Positions 7,415 to 14,586 of a stretch of 19,760 bases of DNA are shown here, piece after piece. The position numbers and the translations under genes were made by a program. The stretch lies in contig JALHUB010000245.1 in assembly GCA_022865685.1 (NCBI GenBank), positions 1-19,760 of the forward strand, written 5' to 3'. Numbering within the stretch: the first letter of the stretch is position 1; the number at the start of each line of letters is the position of its first letter. Source of the stretch: Dehalococcoidia bacterium (GTDB lineage: Bacteria; Chloroflexota; Dehalococcoidia; DSTF01; JALHUB01). The notes under the pieces are model-generated. The model saw nothing but the letters and a program-made list of their open reading frames with translations. It was not told where the DNA came from and did not search any database.

Positions 7415-9697
7415 ATGACCGACGAGCGAGACGTTGTTGCCTTTGAAGAGGTGGGAAGGGGCGACATCCCCCTGGTCGGCGGCAAGGGCGCGAACCTGGG
7501 CGAGATGCTTCGCGCTGGAATCCCCGTTCCCAGCGGTTTCATCGTCACCGCCGACGCCTACGGCCGCTTCATAGAGCAATCGGGGCTGCGGCCCAAGATC
7601 GAGGCGAGCCTCAACAGCCTCGACGTCCACGACAGCGACGCCCTGCAGAAGGCCTCTCGCGACATCGAGAAGATGATCATCGAGACGCCGGTGCCCACCG
7701 ACATGGCCGACGAGATCAGGCGGCGCTACCGCGAGATGGGCGAGCCGCCGGTCGCCGTGCGCAGCTCCGCCACGGCGGAGGACCTGCCTGAGGCCTCGTT
7801 TGCCGGACAGCAGAGCACTTTCCTCAACGTCGTCGGCGCCGACCGGGTCGTGCAAGCGGTCAAGGAGTGCTGGGCCTCCCTTTTCGAAGCGCGGGCCATC
7901 TTCTACCGCTCTGAGAACGCCTTCGAGCACATGAAGGTGAAGATCGCCGTCCCCGTGCAGAAGATGGTGCAGTCGGAGTTCTCCGGCGTCATGTTCACGG
8001 TAGAGCCGGTCACCAGCGACCGCTCCAAGATAACCGTGGAGGCGATTGTCGGCCTGGGCGAAGGGCTCGTCTCCGGCGAGATCAGCCCCGACATGTACAT
8101 CGTTGACAAGGCATCAATGCGCATCGTCGAGAAGCACGTCGCGGCGCAGGATCGGCATCTCGCCCGCACTGCTGTGGGCGGGGGCAAGGGCATCGCCGAC
8201 ATCTCCTGGCAGGAAGTGCCCTCTAGCTTGCGCAGCAGCCAGAAGCTCAGCGACGATGAGATCATACACGTCGCCGAGATCGGCAAGCGGATAGAAGAGC
8301 ACTACGGCTTCCCGCAGGACATCGAATGGGCCAAAGAGGACCACGAATTCTTCATTGTGCAGACGCGCCCCGTCACTACTCTGGCCGCGGCGGCCGTCGC
8401 CGCAGGGGCGGCGGTGGAAGAGACAGCGCCGTTGCTTCTCAAGGGCTCCGCAGCTAGCCCGGGCGCCGCAGTAGGAGAGGTGAAGATCATCCTCGACCCC
8501 GAACAGATCGGACGCGTCCTCGACGGCGATATTCTGGTCGCTGAGATGACCACGCCCGACTTCGTGCCGGCCATGAAGCGCGCGCTCGCCATCGTCACCG
8601 ACCGCGGCGGACGCACGGCGCATGCCGCCATCGTCAGCCGCGAGTTGGGCATCCCCTGCGTCGTCGGCACGGGCGAAGCCACCAAGATCCTCCACGACGG
8701 GCAGATCGTCACGGTCGACGGAGCCCGCGGTCTCGTCTACGACGGCCGTGCCCAGGCCACCCTGACGCGCGCCGAGCAGGACAAGGCCGCCGCCACCGCT
8801 TCTTCCGCCAAGACGAAGACGCGTGTTTATGTCAACCTGGCGCAGCCCGACCTGGCGGACCGCGTCGCCGCCCGCAACGTCGACGGCGTCGGCCTGCTGC
8901 GCGCCGAGTTCATCGTCGCCGATATCGGCGAGCACCCGCGCTACGCCCTGGAGCAGGGCCGCGGCGAAGAATTCACGCAGAAGATGGCCAAGGGCATCAC
9001 GGCGTTCGCCGCCGCCTTCGACCCGCGTCCCGTCGTCTACCGCACCACCGACTTCAAGACCAACGAATACGCCGGCTTGAAGGGCGGCGAGAAGTACGAG
9101 CAGGGGGAAGAGAACCCGATGATCGGCTTCCGCGGCGCCTCGCGCTACATCCGCGACCGCGAGGTCTTCCAGCTAGAGGTGGAGGCCATCAAGCGGGTCC
9201 GTCAGCAGCACAAGAACCTTCACGTCATGATCCCCTTCGTGCGCACGCCGGAGGAGATGGCGGGCGTCAAGAAGGCGCTGGAAGAGCTCGGCCTCAAGCA
9301 GTCGCCGGAGTTCAAGCTCTGGATGATGGTGGAGATTCCCTCCAACGTCATCCTCCTCAACGAGTTCATCGACGTCGGCATCGACGGCGTCTCCATCGGC
9401 TCGAACGACCTGACGCAGCTCACGCTCGGCATCGACCGTGACAACGCGATCTTGGCGAAGGACTTCGACGAGCGCAACCTGGCGGTGATGCGGTCACTGG
9501 AGCAGATAGTGAAGACCTGCCGCCAGCGCGGTGTTACGTCGTCCATCTGCGGCCAGGCGCCGTCCGACTACCCGGAGATGACGGAGAAGCTCGTCGAGTG
9601 GGGCATCACGTCGGTATCGGTGAACCCTGATGTCATCGACCGGACGCGAAAGATCGTCGCCGCCGCGGAGGCAAAGCTGGGAATCAAGCCTGACTAG
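7415..9697 (+). CDS. ppsA: Phosphoenolpyruvate synthase (pyruvate, water dikinase)
   Basis: Converts pyruvate, ATP and water to PEP, AMP and phosphate, a gluconeogenic entry step in the cytoplasm. The 760-residue protein is slightly shorter than the E. coli enzyme. The N-terminal ATP-grasp-type nucleotide domain shows GGKGANLGEM (22-31), VAVRSSATAEDLP (113-125) and FAGQQSTFLNV (129-139). The central swivelling domain carries the phosphorylated histidine in GGRTAHAAIVSRELG (398-412, H403). The C-terminal PEP/pyruvate barrel has LLRAEFI, NPMIGFRG (567-574), GSNDLTQLTLG and the active-site cysteine in SICGQAPSD (C712). The ATG at 7415 follows GGGAGG (7401-7406) at eight bases; the frame extends upstream to 7310, but that part overlaps the promoter. 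Pyruvate phosphate dikinase is the main alternative, but size and motif order favour PpsA. Confidence 0.93.
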   Translation: MTDERDVVAFEEVGRGDIPLVGGKGANLGEMLRAGIPVPSGFIVTADAYGRFIEQSGLRPKIEASLNSLDVHDSDALQKASRDIEKMIIETPVPTDMADEIRRRYREMGEPPVAVRSSATAEDLPEASFAGQQSTFLNVVGADRVVQAVKECWASLFEARAIFYRSENAFEHMKVKIAVPVQKMVQSEFSGVMFTVEPVTSDRSKITVEAIVGLGEGLVSGEISPDMYIVDKASMRIVEKHVAAQDRHLARTAVGGGKGIADISWQEVPSSLRSSQKLSDDEIIHVAEIGKRIEEHYGFPQDIEWAKEDHEFFIVQTRPVTTLAAAAVAAGAAVEETAPLLLKGSAASPGAAVGEVKIILDPEQIGRVLDGDILVAEMTTPDFVPAMKRALAIVTDRGGRTAHAAIVSRELGIPCVVGTGEATKILHDGQIVTVDGARGLVYDGRAQATLTRAEQDKAAATASSAKTKTRVYVNLAQPDLADRVAARNVDGVGLLRAEFIVADIGEHPRYALEQGRGEEFTQKMAKGITAFAAAFDPRPVVYRTTDFKTNEYAGLKGGEKYEQGEENPMIGFRGASRYIRDREVFQLEVEAIKRVRQQHKNLHVMIPFVRTPEEMAGVKKALEELGLKQSPEFKLWMMVEIPSNVILLNEFIDVGIDGVSIGSNDLTQLTLGIDRDNAILAKDFDERNLAVMRSLEQIVKTCRQRGVTSSICGQAPSDYPEMTEKLVEWGITSVSVNPDVIDRTRKIVAAAEAKLGIKPD

Positions 9698-9722
9698 ACC
9701 GTGGGCGGCATGAGAATCCGCT

Positions 9723-9754
9723 GGCGAGGGCGCCCGATGGGTGCCCTCGCCTTT
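9723..9754 (+). terminator. Terminator hairpin after ppsA
   Basis: A 13-bp stem (9723-9735 with 9739-9751, one G-U pair) closes on a three-base GAT loop and is followed by a short TTT. The stem is very stable; the T tract is short. It begins 25 bases after the ppsA stop and just ahead of the next promoter. Confidence 0.7.
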
Positions 9755-9781
9755 CGCACGTTACCTGCACGACCGGTTTCC

Positions 9782-9810
9782 TTGACACACAGCGACGTCC
9801 AACCTATCGT
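9782..9810 (+). promoter_or_regulatory. Promoter for the TolB-like/dgt unit
   Basis: A perfect TTGACA (9782-9787) is followed after 17 bases by TATCGT (9805-9810). Predicted transcription start is near 9817, about 27 bases before the lipoprotein start codon. It lies directly downstream of the ppsA terminator hairpin. Confidence 0.7.
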
Positions 9811-9843
9811 TTTAGACACTACTGGAACAGGTCGGGCCCAATC

Positions 9844-10737
9844 TTGGATTCACGTCCTCAGTTTCGTCTCCTCGTCGTCGTGACCGCTACGATCGCCCTG
9901 GTCCTCTTTGTCTCCTGCGGTGGGGGTGGATCGAAATCGGGTGGCATCGCCTTTCAGTCGAATCGCGAAGGCAACACCGAGATTTCCTTCATGAACGCGG
10001 ACGGCAGCGACTACGTGGAACTGACTGACGATAACGGCGGCGACTATTCGCCCACATGCTCGCCGGACGGCTCACGCATCGCTTTCACGTCGGACCGCGA
10101 GGGCAAGCTCCAGGTGTACGTGATGGACCCCGACGGAACGGACCAGACTCCCGTCACGGACGGCAACGGCGGCGACATCACTCCCGCCTGGTCGCCGGAC
10201 GGCTCGCAGATCGCCTTCGTCGCCGCGCGAACGGGCAAGCAGCAGATATGGGTCATGAACGCCGACGGCGGCGGCCAGACAAACGTCTCCAACAACGCCG
10301 CAACCGACCGCAATCCATCGTGGTCGCCCCATGGCGACCAGATAGTCTTCGGCAGCGACCGCGACGGCAACCTGGAGATATACATCATGAACGCCGACGG
10401 CTCCGGGCAGACGCGCCTCACCAACAACCCTGCAGAGGACTGGGACCCCGCGTTCGCGCCCGACGGCTCGAAGATCGCCTTCGTCTCCGACCGAGATGAA
10501 AGCGGCTCTGAGATATACGTGATCGATCTGAACGACTCCAGCGAGCGCAACCTCACGTCCACCGCCGGCAATGACCTTTCTCCCGTGTTCTCGCCTGACG
10601 GAGCGGAAATCGCCTTCGCATCCGACCGCGACGGCAACGCCGAGATATACGTCATGAACGCCGACGGCTCATCGCCGAAGCGACTCACGAACAATGCGGC
10701 CAACGACGTGATCCCCGACTGGTGCGGCAAGCCCTGA
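9844..10737 (+). CDS. TolB-like beta-propeller lipoprotein (PD40 repeats)
   Basis: A 297-residue predicted lipoprotein. Residues 1-25 form a signal peptide with Arg at 4 and 8, a hydrophobic core and a lipobox FVSC at 22-25, giving lipid-modified C25 followed by a glycine stretch. The rest is about six WD40-like PD40 repeats of roughly 42 residues, each with SPDGS-IAF-SDR-G--EIYVMNADGS and LTNN-A-D, as in TolB and related propellers. Such domains usually bind proteins or ligands outside the membrane; there is no Pal or Tol system here, so a TolB role in Tol-Pal is not implied. The start is TTG at 9844: the next in-frame start, GTG at 9880, would leave no basic n-region. Its stop is 11 bases before the dgt ATG, so the two are probably cotranscribed, although no functional link is obvious. 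Confidence 0.88.
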   Translation: MDSRPQFRLLVVVTATIALVLFVSCGGGGSKSGGIAFQSNREGNTEISFMNADGSDYVELTDDNGGDYSPTCSPDGSRIAFTSDREGKLQVYVMDPDGTDQTPVTDGNGGDITPAWSPDGSQIAFVAARTGKQQIWVMNADGGGQTNVSNNAATDRNPSWSPHGDQIVFGSDRDGNLEIYIMNADGSGQTRLTNNPAEDWDPAFAPDGSKIAFVSDRDESGSEIYVIDLNDSSERNLTSTAGNDLSPVFSPDGAEIAFASDRDGNAEIYVMNADGSSPKRLTNNAANDVIPDWCGKP

Positions 10738-10748
10738 GCTCTTCTGAC

Positions 10749-11795
10749 ATGTCCCATATCCACGAAGTGAAAGCGATCCTCGAGGAACGTGAGGCCTCGC
10801 TGTCAACGTTCGCTGCCAGGAGCAGCCGCAGCCGTGGCCGCGAGCGACCGGAGCAGCCCTCGCCGGTGCGACTGGAGTTCCAGCGCGACCGCGACCGCAT
10901 CATCCACTCCAAGTCGTTCCGGCGCCTTAAGAACAAGACCCACGTCTTCATCGCGCCGGCGGGCGACCACTACGTCACGCGCCTCACTCACACCCTCGAA
11001 GTGGCGCAGATTGCCCGCACCATTGCCCGCGCCCTCAACCTCAACGAAGACCTCACGGAGGCGATATCGCTCGGCCACGACCTCGGCCACACACCGTTCG
11101 GCCACAGGGGCGAGGACGCGCTCGCCGAGCTGCTGCCGGAGGGCTTCTCGCATAATGAGCAGAGCCTGCGGGTCGTCGAGTGCCTCGAGCGGGGCGGCAC
11201 AGGACTGAACCTGACGTGGGAGGTCCGCGACGGCATCCTCCATCACTCGAAGCCGCGCGAAGGGGTGATGGTGGCTGAATCCGATCTGCCGGCGACGCTG
11301 GAGGGACAGATCGCGCGTCTCGCCGACGCGATTGCCTACCTCAATCACGATATCGCCGATGCTATCCGCGCCGGTCTGCTCAGCGACGACGACCTGCCCG
11401 CGGCGGTACGTCGCACTCTGGGCAAGCGGCATTCGCAGCGCATCAACACGCTTGTTTGCGACATCGTCGATAAATCGTGGGCAGCGACGGGCCTGCTGGG
11501 CGAGGACGTGACGCCGTCCATCGGCATGAGCCCGCCGGTGCTCGCCGCCACCGACGAGCTACGGGAATTCATGTTCCAGCGCGTCTACCTCTGGGAGGAC
11601 GCGCAACCCGATGCGGCCGCCGCTCGCCGGCTGGTCCATCTGCTCTTCGAATACTATGTGGATCATCCCGACGAAATAAGCTCAGACTTCACCCTGCCCG
11701 ACGATCCCGCCTGGCAGCGCGCCGCCGACTACATCGCCGGTATGACGGACACCTTCGCCATCGACCTCGGCCGCCGGCTTGGATATGAGGTATGA
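10749..11795 (+). CDS. dgt: dGTPase-like HD-domain deoxynucleoside triphosphate triphosphohydrolase
   Basis: Predicted to hydrolyse dNTPs to deoxynucleosides plus tripolyphosphate, controlling dNTP pools. The 348-residue product has the length of short dGTPase-like proteins rather than the ~500-residue E. coli Dgt. N-terminal RDRDRIIHSKSFRRLKNKTH (46-65) is a family hallmark. HD-domain metal ligands are visible: H81 in RLTHTLEVAQ, H110 and D111 in GHDLGHTPFGH, and a further Asp in YLNHDIADA. SHNEQSLRVVE (134-144) is also characteristic. The ATG at 10749 was chosen; a GTG at 10722 in the same frame would overlap the lipoprotein gene, and neither has a strong ribosome site. dgt next to dnaG and rpoD is a recurring arrangement in several Gram-positive-type lineages, here interrupted by the SH3b gene. 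True substrate preference (dGTP or other dNTPs) cannot be read from sequence. Confidence 0.93.
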   Translation: MSHIHEVKAILEEREASLSTFAARSSRSRGRERPEQPSPVRLEFQRDRDRIIHSKSFRRLKNKTHVFIAPAGDHYVTRLTHTLEVAQIARTIARALNLNEDLTEAISLGHDLGHTPFGHRGEDALAELLPEGFSHNEQSLRVVECLERGGTGLNLTWEVRDGILHHSKPREGVMVAESDLPATLEGQIARLADAIAYLNHDIADAIRAGLLSDDDLPAAVRRTLGKRHSQRINTLVCDIVDKSWAATGLLGEDVTPSIGMSPPVLAATDELREFMFQRVYLWEDAQPDAAAARRLVHLLFEYYVDHPDEISSDFTLPDDPAWQRAADYIAGMTDTFAIDLGRRLGYEV

Positions 11796-11837
11796 GGTTT
11801 TTCGTCGCGATGTCGCCTACTGTTGAGGCCGTTCTTC

Positions 11838-11846
11838 TGTTAGAAT
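11838..11846 (+). promoter_or_regulatory. Extended -10 promoter before the SH3b/CARDB gene
   Basis: TGTTAGAAT at 11838-11846 combines a TGn extension with a TAGAAT -10 box; no good -35 is at the expected distance. It lies 36 bases before the ATG at 11882. Confidence 0.5.
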
Positions 11847-11881
11847 AGGCGCCGCTGGAGCCCTGACTCGCTGCCGATGCC

Positions 11882-12775
11882 ATGAGAGAACCCCTGCGAC
11901 CCAGTTCTACATCCGTCCTGCACAACCCCATTGCCGTCGCCGGCCTCGCGGCCGTTGCCGTCGTGATGGTGGTGGCGATAGCCGTCGTCCTCCTGGGCGA
12001 CAGCGGCGGCGGCGACAGCGATACGAGCGCCAAGATAGCGCCCGCAGCCAAGACGCCCACGAAGCAGCAATCGGACGGCCCGGACGGCCTGACGGGCAAG
12101 GCGACGAGCACTCTCAACGTCCGCAGCGGCCCCGGCAACGGCTACAACGTCCTCGGCCTGCTCCGAAGAGGCGCCGAGGTCAGCATCGTCGGGCAGGACG
12201 AAGACGGTGGCTGGTTGCAGATCGAATACCCCGTTCACTCCAACCTGCACGGATGGGTTATCGCCGGTTCGATGGAAGTGCAGGGCGACCTCGCGCAAGT
12301 CGCCGTCGCGACACCGGACACTCTGCCGATGGCGGACATGCCGACATACGAAGCCGTCCCCACGGAGCCCGCAGAATTAGCGACACCGGAGGTCACCATC
12401 ACGCCCACGTCGACGCCCGCGCTCTCGCTGCCCGATCTCGTCGTTAGCGGCTCACTCGTATCGAGCGGCGTCCTCGTCGTGACGGTGACGAACCAGGGCG
12501 CCGGCGCACTGACGGCGGCAGCGATCGACCTGGCCGTGTACGACACCCCGGGAGCTGACCTGCTCAACTCCACGACCTCTGCGGTCCAGGCACTGGCCGC
12601 GGGCGCGAGCATCGACATCAGGACCGGGTACTTGCCCTTCGGTGGGCCAGACCAGGTACTGGTCATCGTCGACCCCAACGGCAAGATCGCGGAGAGCGAC
12701 GACACGAATAACCGGCTCACCGTCACCCTTTCGCCCGCCGGAACGCCTACCGCCACGAAGACGCCGCACCCTTAG
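11882..12775 (+). CDS. Membrane-anchored SH3b and CARDB domain protein
   Basis: A 297-residue protein of unknown function. A short basic N-terminus is followed by one hydrophobic segment (about 17-38), read as a signal anchor with the rest outside. After a polar Lys/Thr-rich linker comes a bacterial SH3 domain (about 70-133; STLNVRSGPGNGYNVLG, GWLQIEY, HGWVIAG), a fold that often binds cell-wall glycopeptide. A Thr/Pro-rich stretch (about 155-183) leads to a CARDB-like domain (184-284; PDLVVSG, VTVTNQGAG, VDPNGKIAESDDTNN), an Ig-like adhesion module. The C-terminus is again TPTATKTPHP. Domains suggest attachment to envelope polymers; no enzymatic domain is seen. It sits between dgt and dnaG, with its own weak promoter upstream, so it is an insertion in an otherwise DNA/RNA-related run. 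Confidence 0.82.
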   Translation: MREPLRPSSTSVLHNPIAVAGLAAVAVVMVVAIAVVLLGDSGGGDSDTSAKIAPAAKTPTKQQSDGPDGLTGKATSTLNVRSGPGNGYNVLGLLRRGAEVSIVGQDEDGGWLQIEYPVHSNLHGWVIAGSMEVQGDLAQVAVATPDTLPMADMPTYEAVPTEPAELATPEVTITPTSTPALSLPDLVVSGSLVSSGVLVVTVTNQGAGALTAAAIDLAVYDTPGADLLNSTTSAVQALAAGASIDIRTGYLPFGGPDQVLVIVDPNGKIAESDDTNNRLTVTLSPAGTPTATKTPHP

Positions 12776-12861
12776 GACTCATGCAGAACGCGGCGGCCGC
12801 GGGCAACGCCGGAAGCTTTCCCGCGTTAAGCCATGTTGAAGGGATAGACTGACTGCCCACC

Positions 12862-14586
12862 ATGAACCCCGTGGAAGAGATCAAACAGCGAGTGGACATC
12901 GTCGACGTCATCAGCGAGTCGGTGAGCCTGCAGAAGTCCGGCCGTAACTACAGGGCGCTCTGTCCCTTCCATGCGGAGAAGGCGCCGTCGTTCTTCGTCT
13001 TCCCTGATAGAGGGACGTGGCACTGCTTCGGCGGCTGCGCGACCGGCGGCGATGTCTTCTCCTTCGTGATGAAGAAGGAGAACCTCGATTTCTCCGGCGC
13101 GTTGCGCGTCCTGGCAGAGAGAGCGGGCATAAGCCTGGGTCGAAAGAGCGGCGCCGCGGAGGAGACGGAGAAGGACCGTCTTCGCCAGGCGAACGAGGCG
13201 GCGGCCCTGTTCTTCCAGCACGCCCTGCTCAACACGCAGGCCGGCGCTGCCGCGCTAAACTACCTGACGCTGAGGGGCATCGACAGGCAGACAGCGGAGG
13301 CATTTCACCTCGGTTATTCCCCAGACTCCTGGGATGCGCTGCGCGAGCATCTCAAAGGGCGCGGCTTCAGCGAGGATGAGCTCTTGAAGGCGGGACTCCT
13401 CGTCGAGGGAGAGAAGGGCGCCTACGATCGCTTCCGCCAGCGCGCCACGATCCCGATCCGCGACGAGCGCGGTCGCGCCGTCGGCTTCGGCTCGCGCAGC
13501 CTGCCCAGCGAATCCGTCGACGGGGAGCCGGAAGGGCCAAAGTACTTGAATACGCCCCAAACGCCGATTTTTGATAAGGGCGCTATCCTGTTCGGACTGG
13601 ACAGGGCCGCGGAGCACATTCGCCGCTCCGACCTGGCAGTCATCGTGGAAGGGTATATGGACGTCATCGCCGCTCACCAGCACGGCAACCTCAACGTCGT
13701 CGCAAGCATGGGCACGGCGCTCACCGAGCGCCAGCTTGGCCTCCTGCGACGCCTGACGGAGAACATCGTCCTCGCCTTCGACCCCGATACCGCGGGACAG
13801 GCGGCCAGCGAGCGGGGCGACGTCGTCGCGCAGCGCATGGGAGCGCAGATCCGGGTCATGAAGCTGCCGAAGGGCCGCGACCCGGACGATATCATCCGCG
13901 CCGACCCGGACGCCTGGCGTCGCTTCGTCATCGAAGCGGAAGCACCGAAGGCCTTCTCCGCCGCGATCATCCAGTCGACGCCGACGGAGCACGGCAGACG
14001 CACCGGCGCGAAGCGGAAAGCAGCGCCGGCCGCGGCAGAGGAGAGGGTCGACCTCTCGAAAGGCGAAGAGACCTGCCTCGCCCTGCTCGTCCGCTATCCG
14101 CATCTGCGCGCCGAAGGGATGGCAATCGGTGAGGAGCTATTCGAGGACACCCTGAACCGGCAGATCTTCGAGGTCTGGCGCGAAGCCGGGCCGGACGGCG
14201 AGCTTCGAGAGAAGGTGGCGGAGGAGTCGCTGCGCCAGCGGCTGGAGCGCATCGTCGCCAGGGACCTGCCGCCGTTCGACCCCACGCAGGCGCAGCGGGC
14301 GCTCGCTACCTGTACGGAGCGCTTGAAAAAGACTAGAATAAGAGATGAGAAGAGAGCTAGAAACTCGGAGATTGCCGAGAAAGAACAGAGACTAGGCGCT
14401 GGACGCCTGGTTGAGTATGCCCAGAAGACAATGCAGGGCGAAGCTCTCCCCCAGGACCTGCCCGAAGATGAGACCGCCGGCGTAACGGCCCTGGTGCGGG
14501 ACATGGAGGCAGGTCTGGAACTTCATGACAAGCGCGAACCCCCCGACGGCGGGAAGAACCCAAGCAAGGAACAGCAGCACATTTGA
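12862..14586 (+). CDS. dnaG: DNA primase
   Basis: Synthesises RNA primers for replication, acting with the replicative helicase. The 574-residue product has full DnaG length. The N-terminal CHC2 zinc finger has C34, H37, C55 and C59 (ALCPFH and HCFGGC). The catalytic core includes LGYSPDSWDAL, RATIPIRDERGRAVGFGSR and PKYLNTPQTPIFDKG. The TOPRIM metal site is VIVEGYMD with E263, and AFDPDTAG with D307 and D309; the middle residue is Pro where many have Gly (DGD). The C-terminal region from about 370, which binds helicase in other species, is divergent and charged. Codons there (14335-14392) include five AGA and one ATA, unusual for this high-GC window. The ATG at 12862 has no strong ribosome site. 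The TGA overlaps the TTG of rpoD by four bases. Confidence 0.96.
   Translation: MNPVEEIKQRVDIVDVISESVSLQKSGRNYRALCPFHAEKAPSFFVFPDRGTWHCFGGCATGGDVFSFVMKKENLDFSGALRVLAERAGISLGRKSGAAEETEKDRLRQANEAAALFFQHALLNTQAGAAALNYLTLRGIDRQTAEAFHLGYSPDSWDALREHLKGRGFSEDELLKAGLLVEGEKGAYDRFRQRATIPIRDERGRAVGFGSRSLPSESVDGEPEGPKYLNTPQTPIFDKGAILFGLDRAAEHIRRSDLAVIVEGYMDVIAAHQHGNLNVVASMGTALTERQLGLLRRLTENIVLAFDPDTAGQAASERGDVVAQRMGAQIRVMKLPKGRDPDDIIRADPDAWRRFVIEAEAPKAFSAAIIQSTPTEHGRRTGAKRKAAPAAAEERVDLSKGEETCLALLVRYPHLRAEGMAIGEELFEDTLNRQIFEVWREAGPDGELREKVAEESLRQRLERIVARDLPPFDPTQAQRALATCTERLKKTRIRDEKRARNSEIAEKEQRLGAGRLVEYAQKTMQGEALPQDLPEDETAGVTALVRDMEAGLELHDKREPPDGGKNPSKEQQHI

Noticed and set aside
12798..12825. CGCGGG/CCCGCG hairpin between the SH3b gene and dnaG as a terminator
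   Set aside because: Only six pairs around a 16-base loop and no T tract after it (TTAAGCC); expected by chance in such GC-rich DNA.
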